The notes: generated by a model not told the origin, from the sequence alone. A stretch of 64,000 bases of DNA from an uncultured Clostridium sp. (GCA_958438515.1 CAUBRZ010000004.1:25017-89016), one strand, 5' to 3'. Positions 1-11,539 are shown, counted from the first letter of the stretch. Translations and numbers: made by a program.

Positions 1-831
1 GATTTTTTAGAGCCTAATGAAAATATAGAAAGCAAAAATTTAATTAGATACACAAATAATTATATTACTAAAAAATATAAATCAAAAGAAGCTGATTTAA
101 TATATTATTTGAAAAATCAAGATGTGTTTTTTTTAGTTGAACATCAATCAAAAGTAGATGATAAAATGCCATATAAGATATTAAATATTTGTATAGATAT
201 TATACAAGAGTGGAGCAGAGCTAGAAGTTTAAGACAAGAAATGAAATATCCTATTGTAGTACCAATTATTATATATACGGGATGTGAAAAATGGAAAATT
301 CCTAAAGACTATGACAGAAGACAAATTAGTAATTATGTATTAGAAAAAAATAAAATAGATTTAGAATATAATTTGATTGAATTAAATAGACTATCAAAAA
401 AATACTTACTGCAGAAAAAGAGTATTTTTAGTTATGGAGCAATTTTAGAAAAATCAAGAAACACAGAGGAACTTAAGGAAAATATTAATATCATATTAAA
501 TGATATAAAAAATAAAGGACAGCTAGAAGAATTTAGAGATGTTGTTATTAAGTCATTTAAATGTTCATTAGATAAAACTTTACAAGGACAAATATTGAGA
601 AAAATAGACATAAAGATAAAAAAAGGAGAAAATGATATAAATATTTTATATGAAAGTATGGAAAGGAAATTTAGGCAAAATATTATAGAAAAAATCCAAG
701 AAGAAAAATTAGATACAGCCAAAAAATTATTAGAAAGAAGGATAAAAGATAATGTTATTTTAGAAAGTACACAAATAACTACACAACAATTAGAAGAAAT
801 TAAAAAGGAAATGTTGTTGGAAAGTAAATAA
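1..831 (+). CDS. Rpn family PD-(D/E)XK recombination-promoting nuclease, 5' truncated by window edge
   Basis: The reading frame is open to base 1, so the start lies outside the window. About 276 residues are visible. Near the visible N-terminus the motif KEADLIY is followed by VFFLVEHQSKVD and MPYKIL, the pattern of the Rpn/YhgA-like putative transposase family (acidic residue, then E-x-Q inside a PD-(D/E)XK fold). The C-terminal third is Lys/Glu-rich and helical, as usual in the family. Rpn proteins are DNA endonucleases that raise RecA-independent recombination; many are multicopy and mobile. Function here is inferred from motif resemblance only. A terminator-like hairpin follows the stop. 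Confidence 0.75.
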   Translation, partial: DFLEPNENIESKNLIRYTNNYITKKYKSKEADLIYYLKNQDVFFLVEHQSKVDDKMPYKILNICIDIIQEWSRARSLRQEMKYPIVVPIIIYTGCEKWKIPKDYDRRQISNYVLEKNKIDLEYNLIELNRLSKKYLLQKKSIFSYGAILEKSRNTEELKENINIILNDIKNKGQLEEFRDVVIKSFKCSLDKTLQGQILRKIDIKIKKGENDINILYESMERKFRQNIIEKIQEEKLDTAKKLLERRIKDNVILESTQITTQQLEEIKKEMLLESK

Positions 832-841
832 AATAAAGTTT

Positions 842-895
842 TAAGAGCTAATAGAATTATTGATATTATTTCTATTTGGCTCTTTCTTTTTTATA
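842..895 (+). terminator. Intrinsic terminator after Rpn gene
   Basis: The imperfect inverted pair AGAGCTAATAGAA and TTCTATTTGGCTCT is followed by TTCTTTTTT. It separates the Rpn gene from the ABC transporter operon. Confidence 0.55.
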
Positions 896-961
896 ATTAT
901 AAGAACTCCTTATTATTATTTTACATAAAATATATTAGGATAAATATTAAGGAGGCATAAA

Positions 962-1729
962 ATGGAGAAAATACTAGAGGTAAAAAATATTAGTAAAAAA
1001 TATCAAAATAAACAAGGAGAGGTGCTAGCACTTAAAAATATAAATTTTAGAATAAGAAAGGGAGAATTTGTAAGTATTATAGGTCCAAGTGGATGTGGTA
1101 AGTCTACATTACTTTCTATTATTGCTGGATTAGAGGAAAAAACAACAGGAGAAATATACATAGAAGGTAAAAAAGTAGATGATATTTCTTCAGAAATAGG
1201 ATATATGCTACAAAGAGATTGTTTACTAGAATGGAGAAATATTTTGAGTAATACTATGTTTGGACTAGAAATAAAAGGTAAGAAAAATAATGAAAGTAAG
1301 AAATATGTAGAAGAATTACTAAAAAAGTATAATTTGTATGATTTTAAAGATAAGTATCCTTCTGAATTATCAGGAGGAATGAGACAAAGAGTAGCATTAA
1401 TCAGAACACTTGCTGTAAAGCCAAAAATATTATTATTAGATGAAGCATTTTCAGCATTAGATTATCAAACACGAATAATGGTAACAAATGATATTTATGG
1501 AATATTAAGAAAAGAAAATATTACAGCATTAATTGTAACACATGATATTTCAGAAGCCATTAGTATGTCAGACAGAGTATTAGTATTAAGCAAAAGACCC
1601 GGTACAATAAAAGATATTCACAAAATAGATTTTGAAATAGACAATAGAACACCATTAAATTGCAGAGAAAGTCCTAAGTTTAGCAGGTATTTCAATACTT
1701 TATGGAAGGAGCTGGGAGTAGATGAATAA
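962..1729 (+). CDS. ABC transporter ATP-binding protein, nitrate/sulfonate/taurine (SsuB/TauB-like) type
   Basis: The 255-residue nucleotide-binding subunit powers the importer encoded with the next two genes. Visible motifs in order: Walker A GPSGCGKST at residues 41-49, the Q-loop in YMLQRD, signature LSGGMRQR, Walker B ILLLDEAFSALD and the H-loop VTHD. The length is standard. The start follows a strong AAGGAGG ribosome-binding site 6 bases upstream. The 3' end overlaps the permease start by 8 bases, indicating translational coupling. Substrate cannot be read from the sequence; NitT/TauT systems carry anions, pyrimidine precursors and other small molecules. No CGG codon occurs in this gene, unlike both partners. 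Confidence 0.9.
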   Translation: MEKILEVKNISKKYQNKQGEVLALKNINFRIRKGEFVSIIGPSGCGKSTLLSIIAGLEEKTTGEIYIEGKKVDDISSEIGYMLQRDCLLEWRNILSNTMFGLEIKGKKNNESKKYVEELLKKYNLYDFKDKYPSELSGGMRQRVALIRTLAVKPKILLLDEAFSALDYQTRIMVTNDIYGILRKENITALIVTHDISEAISMSDRVLVLSKRPGTIKDIHKIDFEIDNRTPLNCRESPKFSRYFNTLWKELGVDE

Positions 1730-2533
1730 TTCAAATATTTCAAAGGAAAGAAAAAGATATTTAAAAAATAGAAGGAAAAAACAATATTTAATTTTATTAG
1801 CACAAATAGCAATTTTGGTAATTTTTTTAGGAGTATGGGAAATAGCAGCCAATAAAGGTATTATTGATAGTTTCATTACAAGTAAGCCAAGTAGAATTTT
1901 TGATACATTTATGAATTTAACTTCGAATAATTTATTAGAACATATAGGAGTAACAGTATATGAAACAGTAGTTGGCTTTTTATTAGGGACGATATTAGGA
2001 ATTATGGTAGCAATAATATTATGGTGGTCAGACTTTTTGTCAAAAGTAGCAGAACCATATTTAGTAGTTTTAAATAGTTTACCCAAAGTTGCTCTTCGGA
2101 CCAGTTATAATTATTTGGGTAGGAGCAGGTACACCTGCAATTATTGTTATGGCAATAGCTATATCGTTAATTGTAACAATACTGGAGAATCTAAATGGAT
2201 TCTTAAAAACAGATAAAGAAGTAATAAAAATGGCAAAAACTTTTCATGCAAGTAAAATACAAATACTAACAAAAATAGTTATACCTGCCAATTTGTCAAC
2301 ATTTATAAATTCATTAAAAGTAAATATAGGGCTTTCATTAGTAGGAGTAATTTCAGGTGAATTTTTAGTATCAAAGGCAGGTCTTCGGATATTTAATCGT
2401 GTATGGAGGGCAAGTATTTAAATTAGATTTAGTAATGACAAGTGTTATTATACTAGGTATTGTAGCAGGAATAATGTATACAACAGTATTATTATTAGAA
2501 AAGTTTATCCTAAAATCAAGAAAGTTTAAATGA
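1722..2533 (+). CDS. ABC transporter permease (BPD_transp_1), needs two +1 shifts at CGG codons
   Basis: Read continuously the protein has 269 residues, the normal size for a NitT/TauT permease. It has several hydrophobic segments and an EAA-loop-like stretch (MAKTFHASKIQILTKIVIPA). The frame breaks twice: at CGG 2097-2099 (after CTT, codon 126) and CGG 2386-2388 (after CTT). Skipping the C at each restores ALGPVIIIWVGAG and KAGLGYLIVYGG, both typical permease sequence, and reading then runs to TGA at 2531-2533. In the zero frame the gene would split into three fragments. Two independent shifts in one essential transporter subunit argue that the event is efficient. It is coupled to the ATPase gene upstream and 40 bases from the binding-protein gene. 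Confidence 0.88.
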
Positions 2534-2573
2534 GCTTTTTTATAAAAGGGAAAAGCTTAAAAGGAGGAAAATT

Positions 2574-3588
2574 TTGAAAAAGAAAGCAATAATTAGTACA
2601 ATTACAATTCTTGCAATTGTATTAGTAGTAATTGGTATTATTAATGTAAAAAATTCAAATCAAAATACAAAAGAAACAAAATTAATAAAAGTTAACGAGG
2701 TTACACGTTCAGTATTTTATGCTCCACAATATGTAGCAATAAATAATGGATATTTTAAGGAAAATGGTTTAGAAATAGACTTGACAACAGGTCAAGGTGC
2801 AGATAGTGTAATGACAGCAGTATTATCAAATCAATGTGATATAGGATTTGCAGGACCAGAAGCTTCAATCTATGTATATAATGAAGGAAAAGAGGACTAT
2901 TGCCAAGTTTTTGCTCAAATGACAAAAAAGGATGGATCATTTCTAGTTGCAAGAAATGAAAATAAAGATTTTGATTGGCAAGAGGTAAAAGGAAAGACAA
3001 TAATACCAGGAAGAAGAGGTGGAGTACCTTATATGACATTAGAGTATGTACTTAAGAAAAATAAAATTGATACTAAAAAAGATGTGACATTAGATGATAG
3101 TATTAAGTTTGATTTAATGGCAGGAGCATTTACAAGTCGGAAATGCAGATTATGTTACTTTATTTGAACCGACAGCATCATTAACACAAAAAGAAAATAA
3201 AGGATATATTGTTGCGTCAGTAGGAGAGGCAGCAGGTGAAATACCATATACAGCATATTTTGCTAAAAAAAGTTATATAGAAAATAATGAAAATACAATA
3301 CAAAAGTTTACAAATGCTATTTATCAAGGACAAAAATGGGTAAAAGAACACAATAGTGATGATATTGCAAGAGAAATTCAGAGTTTCTTCCCAGATACAG
3401 ATATAGAACTATTAACATCAGCAATACAAAGTTACAAAGATATTGATGCATGGAATGATACACCAGTTTTAAAAGAAGAGTCTTTTGATAGATTACAAGA
3501 AGTTATGACAAGTGCAGGAGAATTGAAAGAAAAAGCACCATATAATAAAATAGTAAACAATAAATATGCTGAAAATGTAAATAAGTAA
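2574..3588 (+). CDS. ABC transporter substrate-binding protein (NMT1/SsuA-like), +1 shift at CGG
   Basis: The 337-residue periplasmic-binding-type lipoprotein or anchored protein starts at TTG behind AAAGGAGG. The N-terminus is a basic, hydrophobic signal/anchor segment (residues 1-25). The body has the NMT1-family opening: RSVFYAPQYVAINNGYFKENGLEI, GADSVMTAVLSNQCDIGF and GPEASIYVYN. At CGG 3138-3140 (codon 189, after AGT) the frame moves +1, giving TSGNADYVTLFEPTAS, where the glycine-containing turn fits the family. Reading then continues to TAA at 3586-3588. It is the ligand-binding subunit for the preceding ATPase and permease. Ligand unknown. Confidence 0.88.
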
Positions 3589-3609
3589 ATAAGTAAATAA
3601 ACTAGGGAG

Positions 3610-3665
3610 CTTTTGAAGTGAACCCAAATTATTAGACAAAAAAGTTTAATAAGGAGGGTTCATTA
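3610..3665. repeat. Short inverted repeat resembling an IS3/IS150-type terminal sequence
   Basis: TGAACCCAAATTATTAGACA opens the stretch and it closes with AAGGAGGGTTCA, so TGAACCC and GGGTTCA are inverted. The layout recalls the outer end of IS3-family elements, which commonly read TGNACCC...TTAGACA, with the transposase start region removed. No transposase ORF is present. Possible relic only. Confidence 0.35.
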
Positions 3666-3795
3666 CAACTTTTTCTAGTTTATTTTACTTTTAAAAGTAT
3701 ATATATAATAAAATTAAAAAAGATAGAATAATCAAAGAATAAAGAGATAAAAAGAGTATTAACGAATAAAGGTTTACATATAAGGAAAAAATATT

Positions 3796-3824
3796 TTGAC
3801 AAGTAGAACTCATAGTGTTATATT
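3796..3824 (+). promoter_or_regulatory. Sigma-A promoter of the XRE regulator
   Basis: TTGACA (3796-3801), 17-base spacer, TATATT (3819-3824), 24 bases before the XRE start codon. Confidence 0.7.
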
Positions 3825-3848
3825 TACGAATGAAAAGGAAGTGATAAT

Positions 3849-4181
3849 ATGGAAATTGATTTCGAATTAATGGGAAATAGAATTAGAGAGGCTAGAAAAA
3901 GGAAGGGATGGACTCAAGAAAACCTATCAGAAGAACTAGATGTTGCAATTGCTTTCATTAGTAGGATAGAAAGAGGAAAAACAGAAGTAAGTTTAAAAAG
4001 GCTATCTCAAATAGCAAGAATATTAGATGTACCAATAGAAGAATTAATAACAGGAGTAGCACCAAAAAATGGAAAATATTTAGATAGAGATATAAATAGG
4101 ATTTTAGAACAATGTACACCAGATAAGCAAAAGTTAATATATAATATTGCAAAAATTGTATCAGGTATAAAATTTGTGTAA
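3849..4181 (+). CDS. XRE/Cro-type helix-turn-helix regulator
   Basis: The 110-residue protein has an N-terminal HTH_3 domain (residues about 9-65; GNRIREARKRKGWTQENLSE, AFISRIERGKTEVSLKRL) and a C-terminal helix ending in EQCTPDKQKLIYNIAKIV. The same architecture and C-terminal motif recur in the regulator at 47881-48222, so the two are paralogues. This type is common in Clostridia as a small dimeric repressor. The start follows GGAAGTGATAAT. It has its own promoter and lies just ahead of smc. Targets unknown. Confidence 0.88.
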   Translation: MEIDFELMGNRIREARKRKGWTQENLSEELDVAIAFISRIERGKTEVSLKRLSQIARILDVPIEELITGVAPKNGKYLDRDINRILEQCTPDKQKLIYNIAKIVSGIKFV

Positions 4182-4267
4182 AATAAATCCAAAGTGTTTG
4201 CTTTACAAAAACAAAAAAATAGTATAAACTACATAGATAGATAAGAAAAAGCAAAAGGTGATAATAA

Positions 4268-7200
4268 ATGTATTTAAAAAGATTAGAATTGCAAGGATTT
4301 AAATCTTTCGCAGATAAAACGGTTCTAGAATTTATGCCAGGTATAACAAGTGTAATTGGACCAAACGGTTCTGGAAAGAGTAATATATCAGATTGTATAA
4401 GATGGATACTCCGGAGAACAAAGTATGAAGTCATTAAGAGGTTCAAAATCATTAGATATAATATTTTCAGGAACTCAAAACAGGAAATCATTAGGTTTTG
4501 CAGAAGGTTCATTGGTTTTTGATAATACAGATGGGAGTTTACCAATTGAATATACAGAAGTAACGGTAACAAGAAAGATATATAGAAGTGGGGAAACTGG
4601 ATATTATATAAATAAGGTACCATGTAGACTAAAAGATGTATTAGAATTATTTATGGATACAGGAATTGGCAAAGATGGATACTCAATAATAGGACAAGGA
4701 AAAATTGATGAAATTTTAAGTAATAAATCAGAAGATAGAAGAAATATATTTGAAGAAGCAGCAGGAATTGTAAAGTATAGATCAAGAAAACAAGAATCAG
4801 AGAAAAAATTGGAAAGAACTAAATTAAATCTACTTAGAATAAATGATATTTTATCTGAGATAGAAGCAAATATAGATCCACTAAAAATACAAGCAGAAAA
4901 AGCAAAAAAATACCTAAATTTAAAAGAAGAATTAAAAAGCATTGAAATAGGATTATTTATTTATAATATAGAGAAATATAAAACAAGTTTGCAAGAAATC
5001 ATAAAAGATGAACAAATCTATACTGAACAATGTAATGAAGAAGAAGGTAGATTAGAAAGAGTAAAACAATTAAAAGAAGAATTAAAGACTCAAATAGATG
5101 AAATTACAATACAAATAGAGGAGATGTCTAATTTAGGATTTGAAAGTCAAAAAGAAATTGAAATGCTAAATTCGGATATAAATGTTGCTAATACTAGAAT
5201 TTTAAATAATAGTGAGAATTTTAAAAGATTTGAAAAGGAAATAGAAGAATCTAAAAATAGAATAAAAGAATTACAAGAGGAAATTGAACAAAAACTAGAA
5301 AAAAAAGCAGATTTAAAACAAAATAAAGAAAAATTCCAAAAAGAATTAGATGAAAAAGAAGAAGAATTAGCAAAAATAACAAAAAAATTATCTGCAAAAG
5401 AGCTAGAAATAGAAGGATATAAAGCGAAAACAGAAGAAAATATAGATAAAAAATATGAGTTACAATCACAGATAAATACTCAAAATATTAATTATGAAAA
5501 TTATGAAAAAAGACAAAAGCAATTGAAAGGTGAAATAGCAGCTCATATTTCAGAATTAGATGAAGCAAGATTGAAGAAAGATGAAATTTCTAAAGAATTT
5601 TATGAAATTGATAGTAAAAGAAATAAGATAGTTAAAAGTTTAGAAGAGATAAATAAAAGCAAAGAACAAGCAGATAGAAAATTAAAAGACTATGAAGATA
5701 ATATGCATAATCATCAAAATGAGATGAGAATAAAAGAATCTAAACTAAAATTTTTAATAGAAACGGAAAAAGAAAAAGAAGGATATATAAGAAGTGTTAA
5801 GTCTTTGCTAAAAGACTGTGAGTCAATAAAAGAGTTAGGAAAAGGAATGCATGGGGTTTTAGCAAATGTTATTGAGGTACCAGAAGAATATCAAACAGCA
5901 ATTGAAATGTGTTTAGGTGCTAGCTTACAAAACATTGTTACTGAAACAGAAGAAGATGCCAAAAAATTAGTAGAACATTTAAGAAAGAATAATTTAGGAA
6001 GAGCATCATTTTTACCAATTACATCTGTAAAAGGTAAAAAAATAGATAAAATTAAAGGAAATGAAAAAGGGATAATTGGTATTGCATCAGATCTAATTAA
6101 GTTTAGTAAAAAATATGAACAAATTATAATTAGTTTACTTGGAAGAACTGTTATTGTAGACAATATGGATACAGCTATAAAAGTGGCAAAACAAAATAGT
6201 TATTCTTTTAGAATAATAACATTAGCAGGAGATGTGATAAACTCATCTGGAGCGATAACAGGTGGTTCAGTATCAAAGAAAACTGTAAATATTTTAGGCA
6301 GAGGAAGAGAGATAGAAAAATTAGAAAAGGAAATAAAGAGTCTAAAAAGCAAGGTAGAAAAACTAGAAAAAGAAAAGCAAGAATATGAAACATCTATAGA
6401 AGATATATTAGATGGTGCAACATCATTAGAAAAGCAATTACAAGAAATTGATATTACTTACGCAACAGAAAAGCAAAGATTAATATCAATTGATGAAAAT
6501 ATTGCAAAAATAGAACAACGATTATCAAAATTAAAGGAAGAACAAAACAAATTAGAAGAACAAAAAGAAAATAGTATATTAGAAAAGCAAAAAATACAAG
6601 AGGAGATTGAAAAATTAACAGAAGAAACAAATAAATTAACAGAAATTATAAATGAATTTACTACTTTAAATAAAGACAATCAAAAATATGTAGATGACTT
6701 AAATTTTGATATTACAAATTTAAAAATATCAGTATCTTCTTTTGATGAAAGTGAGGCATCAATTGAAGAAATACAACAAAGAATTAACTTAGAGATTGAG
6801 AATACTAATAACAGCATAGAAAATAAGAAGATTCAATTAGAAAAAATAAAACAAGACAATTTTAATTTAGAAAAGACTGTTGAGGAGACTAAAGAAAAAA
6901 TTGAAAATATAAAACAGGAAGTAAATGCAAGTGGTTCTAAAATAGAAAAATTAAAAGAACAAAGAATAGAAAAAAATGAAAAATTGGCAAAACAAGAAGA
7001 AGAAATTACAGATAAATTTAAAATAATTGAAGATTTAAAATCTCAAATAGTTAAGATTGACATGAAAAAGGCAAAATTTGAAGAAGATATAAATAGTATC
7101 ATAGAAAAAATGTGGGAGGAATATGAATTAACACCAAATACAGTTGAAAATTATAAAAAACCAGAAAATGTTGCATTAACGCAAAAGAAAGTAAATTCTT

Positions 7201-7814
7201 TAAGAAAAGAGATACGAGATTTAGGAAGTGTTAATGTAGATTCAATTGAAGAATATAAAACTATGAAAGAAAGATATGACTTTATGTGTGAGCAAAGAGT
7301 AGATTTAGAAGATACTATGAGTAAACTAAGAAAAATTATAAATGATATGACAAATACAATGAAAGAGCAATTTAAAAAGCAATTTGAGATTATTAACAAA
7401 AACTTTGTAGAAGTGTTTAGAGAATTATTTGGTGGAGGAAATGCATCTTTAAAGTTAGAGGACGAGGAAAATATATTAGAATGTGGAATAGAGATTAATG
7501 TACAACCACCAGGTAAAAAATTACAAAATATGATGTTATTATCTGGAGGAGAAAAAGCATTTACAGCAATTGCTTTATTGTTTGCGATACTAAAAATAAA
7601 TCCAGCTCCATTTTGTGTGTTAGACGAAATTGAAGCAGCCTTAGATGATTTAAATGTATATCGTTTTGCAGAGTATTTAAAGAAATTCTCTGGAAGCACA
7701 CAATTTTTAGTTATTACACACAGGAAAGGAACGATGGAAGCAGCAGATACAGTATATGGGGTAACTATGGAGGAAAATGGAATATCAAAATTATTATCTA
7801 TGAAGTTAAAATAG
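4268..7814 (+). CDS. smc: Chromosome segregation ATPase SMC, +1 shift at CGG near the N-terminus
   Basis: The 1181-residue condensin subunit acts with ScpA and ScpB to organise and segregate the chromosome. Seen: Walker A GPNGSGKS at residues 31-38, a long coiled coil, a hinge around the middle (GVLANVIEV..., GGSVSKKTVNILGRGREIE), second coiled coil, ABC signature LLSGGEKAFTAIALLFA, and Walker B FCVLDEIEAALDD. CGG 4412-4414 (codon 49, after CTC) requires a +1 shift. This restores WILGEQSMKSLRG, matching the invariant WxLGEQ of SMC proteins. Without it translation yields an 84-residue fragment. SMC is usually essential or near-essential, so the shift must be efficient. RBS: AAAGGTGATAATA. Confidence 0.96.
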
Positions 7815-7842
7815 AAAACGAGGGAAAGTCCCTCGTTTTGTG
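7815..7842 (+). terminator. Intrinsic terminator after smc
   Basis: Perfect 11-bp stem AAAACGAGGGA / TCCCTCGTTTT with a 3-base loop, beginning one base after the smc stop codon. Confidence 0.85.
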
Positions 7843-7853
7843 AATTACCATAA

Positions 7854-8078
7854 TTAGATATACGGAATAAATCCTAAGCTAACCATATCAAATTGAGTAT
7901 TAATAAAATGTTCTGAGTCAGAAAATATGAAGATATTATCATATGCCTCAGAAAAATTATTTTTTAAGTAAATTAAAGTTTTTAGATAATTTAATTTACT
8001 TGTGTCATCACTTTCTACAGTGATAGCCTTTCTACGTGTTGCAGAATCATACTTTAATGTAATACTCTCAGTTGCCAT
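7854..8078 (-). CDS. Small uncharacterised protein, 74 residues
   Basis: Not recognised with confidence. The start MATESITLKY was chosen because AAGGAGG lies 8 bases upstream; a longer start at 8135 has no such site. The sequence is soluble and mixed-charge (KYDSATRRKAITVESDD), with a hydrophobic C-terminus. It sits between smc and the ytaF-like gene with the same orientation as the latter. A small cytosolic protein is likely, function unknown. Confidence 0.6.
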   Translation of the reverse strand: MATESITLKYDSATRRKAITVESDDTSKLNYLKTLIYLKNNFSEAYDNIFIFSDSEHFINTQFDMVSLGFIPYI

Positions 8079-8152
8079 AAGTAATTCCTCCTTAAATTTT
8101 GTAAAAGTATTATACAAAATTCGACAAAAAAACACAAGTGTAATTACATATT

Positions 8153-8803
8153 TTATAAAAAATAACGTAAAAATCCAATAAAAACTAGTAAAATTCCAGA
8201 GATAATTGACCAGATATTATCAGGAAATTGGTTTAATTTATAAATTTTTCTACCTAATAAAGTACCTAAACCTAAGAATACTAGTTGAAAAACAGAAATT
8301 AAGAAAGGAAAAATTATAAAATTAATACCTATAATACTACCACCTATTCCAATACACAAACTATCTAATGAAAGTGCTAATCCTAAAAAAATTGATTCTT
8401 TTGCATCTATAATTTTAGAATTATCTAAATCTGAGGATATAGGATTTTTGATAATTTTTATAGTAATACCAAGAAATTTAATAAAAAAACTATATATTTT
8501 TTCAGTATTAGATTCTAGTTTAATAGAATCTTTTTTTGATTCATTTTTCAATGCTTGAAAACAAATAAAAATCCCCATTAAAATTAGAATTATACTACCT
8601 AAAAATTTAGTGAAATTTTCAGGGAAAATCGTTTTTATTATATTTCCAAACAATAAAGATAGAATTGATACTAGAAAAGAAATAGAAAACAAAATAAGTT
8701 TACCCAAATAAGATATTTTAGTATTTTTAATTCCATATGTAATACCAATTCCTAGAGAATCTATACTACTAGAAATAGCTAAGATAAAAGCGTTTAGTAA
8801 CAT
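8153..8803 (-). CDS. ytaF: Sporulation membrane protein YtaF / MntP-like family
   Basis: 216 residues with about six transmembrane helices. The opening MLLNAFILAISSSIDSLGIGITYGIKN and the repeated SIFLGLALSLDSLCIGIGGSI show the duplicated Asp-containing motif of the YtaF/MntP manganese-exporter superfamily. The start at 8803 was chosen for the GGGGG-containing RBS upstream; the longer ORF adds an implausible N-terminus. In Bacillus, YtaF is a sporulation-associated membrane protein of unknown transport role. A manganese exporter cannot be excluded. Confidence 0.8.
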   Translation of the reverse strand: MLLNAFILAISSSIDSLGIGITYGIKNTKISYLGKLILFSISFLVSILSLLFGNIIKTIFPENFTKFLGSIILILMGIFICFQALKNESKKDSIKLESNTEKIYSFFIKFLGITIKIIKNPISSDLDNSKIIDAKESIFLGLALSLDSLCIGIGGSIIGINFIIFPFLISVFQLVFLGLGTLLGRKIYKLNQFPDNIWSIISGILLVFIGFLRYFL

Positions 8804-8925
8804 AATCAAATAACCCCCTACAACATAATATGACAAAAAAAATAAAAAGTTCGAACTAAAAAAAGGAATAACCAAAGGACAAACTACATAAGATTTAATA
8901 GAATTTATACAAAGGAGAGGTTAGT

Positions 8926-11527
8926 ATGTGGGAAACACTAAGAAAAGAAGAGGTATTGAAATCATTTAGTACAAATAAGAAACTAGGATTAACAAACCAA
9001 GAAGTACTTTTAAGAAAACAAAAATATGGTAAAAACAAATTGGAGGACAAACCTAAAGAAACACTATTTATTAAATTTGTAAAGCAGTTTAATGATTTTA
9101 TGATTATTATCTTGATTATTGCATCTATAATATCTGCAGGTATTTCTTATATACAAGGTGAAAATGATTATATAGATTCAATAATTATAATTGCAATTGT
9201 AATACTAAATGCAATAATGGGAGTAATTCAAGAAGCAAAGGCAGAGAAGTCAATTGAAGCATTAAAACAAATGACTCCACCAAAGGCTAAAGTTTTAAGA
9301 GAAAATATTACAACTCAAATAAATGCAGAAGAAATTGTTCCAGGAGATATAATTATATTGGAATCAGGTAGCTACGTACCAGCAGATTGTAGACTAATAG
9401 AAGATCATAATCTAAAAATTGAAGAATCTAGTTTAACTGGAGAAACAGAACCAGTAATAAAAAATTCTGATATGATTTGTAAAAAAGATATTCCTCTTGG
9501 GGATAGATTAAATATGGCATTTATGGCAACTATCGTAGTAAATGGACATGGAAAAGCTATAGTAACAGAAACAGGAATGAATACTAAAGTTGGAAAAATT
9601 GCAAATATGATAATTGAAGATGATGCACCAGAAACACCTATTCAAAGAAAATTAAGTCAAGTTGGTAAGATATTAGGAATAGTATGTTTGGCTATTTGTG
9701 TAATTATATTTGCAATAGGTTTAATAAAAGATATAGAACCAATGGAAATGTTTATGACATCAGTAGGATTGGCAGTAGCAGCTATTCCAGAGGGGTTACC
9801 AGCAATTGTTACTATTATGCTATCTATTGGAGTTACTAAAATGGCTAAAAATAATAGTATTATAAGGAAATTGCCGGCAGTAGAAACTCTAGGAAGCAGT
9901 AAGGTTATTTGTTCTGATAAAACAGGAACATTGACACAAAATAAAATGACAGTAGTAGAGATAAAATCAAAAAATCTTGAATTAATAACAGAATTAAGCA
10001 CTATGTGTACAGATTGTGATGTTCTATACAAAAATGGAAAATTACAAGTAAATGGAGAACCAACAGAAATTGCAATAGTACAAAATGGTTTAAATAATGG
10101 AAAAGATAAAACAAAACTATATCAAATGTATCCAAGAATAAATGAAATTCCATTTGATTCAAATAGAAAAATGATGACCACAATACATAGAGTTGATAAT
10201 AAATATAGAATAATAACAAAAGGAGCACCAGATGTTTTATTAGAAAAGTGTAAGAATTCAGTAGGAGAAAAGCAAAAGATACAAACAGAGAATCTACAAA
10301 TGGCAAAAAAAGCTTTAAGAGTTATTGCAGTAGCTTATAAAGAATTAGATGTATTGCCTGATAAGATTAATACAGAAAATATAGAAAACAATTTGGAGTT
10401 TGTTCGGACTAATTGGAATGATAGATCCACCAAGAAAAGGTGTTAAAGAAGCAGTAAAAACTTGTAAGCGTGCCGGAATAAAAACAGTAATGATCACAGG
10501 AGATCATATTGCAACAGCAAAGGCAATTGCAAAAGATTTAAATATATTAGGCGTAAATGATAAAGCAATAACAGGACAAGAATTAGATAAAATACCACAG
10601 AAAACTTTGGAAAAGGAAATACAAAATTATTCAGTTTTTGCAAGAGTAACACCAGAACATAAAGTAAGAATTGTAAAAGCATGGCAAAATGCAGGAGCAG
10701 TTGTTGCTATGACAGGAGATGGTGTAAATGATAGTCCAGCTCTAAAAAGTGCAGACATAGGAATTGCAATGGGGAAGAATGGTACTGATGTTGCTAAAAA
10801 TGCATCAGATATGATATTAACTGATGACAATTTTGTAACAATTGTAGAAGCAGTAAAACAAGGAAGAAATATTTATGACAATATAAAAAAGGCAATTCAC
10901 TTTTTAATTGCAACAAACATAGGAGAAATTGTGACAATTTTTATGGGATTAGTATTAGGATTTAAATCACCATTGCTTGCAATTCAACTTTTATGGGTAA
11001 ATTTAGTCACAGACTCTTTGCCAGCAATTGCAATTGGGTTAGAACCACCAGAGAAAGATATTATGAATAGAAAACCAATAAGTAGTAAAAAGGGAATTTT
11101 TGCAGATGGATTATGGAATAAGATTATTGTAGAAGGAATTATGATAGGAATGTTAACATTAGTTGCATTTAGTTTTGGAAATAAATATTATGGATTAGAA
11201 GTAGGAAGAACAATGGCATTTTTATCAATTGGATTACTAGAACTTATCCACAGTTTTAATATAAAAAGTGAACAATCAATATTCAAAGTAGGAATTTTTG
11301 AAAATAAATTTTTGATAGGAAGTTTTATATTAGGAGTATTTGTACAAACAATAGTTGTAATCATACCAACTTTAGCAGATATATTTAAATTAGTTCCATT
11401 AAATCAAACACAATGGATTATAACTTTGATGATATCAATTCTTCCAATTCCTATTATGGAATTACAAAAGAAAGTAAATGAAGTGAAATTTGGAAAAGTA
11501 ATTTATACTGAAAAGCAAAAAGCATAA
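8926..11527 (+). CDS. Calcium-transporting P-type ATPase (P2A), +1 shift at CGG
   Basis: 866 residues, the usual size of a bacterial SERCA-like pump. Seen in order: cation ATPase N-domain, actuator motif SLTGETEP, transmembrane Ca-site PEGLPA, phosphorylation motif SDKTGTLTQNKM, nucleotide-binding domain, hinge motif MTGDGVNDSPALK, and a C-terminal six-helix domain. CGG 10405-10407 (codon 494, after GTT) forces +1 and restores EFVGLIGMIDPPR, a highly conserved P-domain entry. Unshifted, the protein would lose the hinge and half the membrane domain. Start ATG behind GGAGAGG. Probable cytoplasmic Ca2+ export; ion specificity inferred from family only. Confidence 0.92.
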
Positions 11528-11539
11528 AAATTTATTTAA

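Noticed and set aside
900..961. TPP or other riboswitch before the NitT/TauT ABC operon
   Set aside because: Only a short A/T-rich leader with a possible weak pairing of CTCCTTATTATT to the RBS; no conserved riboswitch core is visible.
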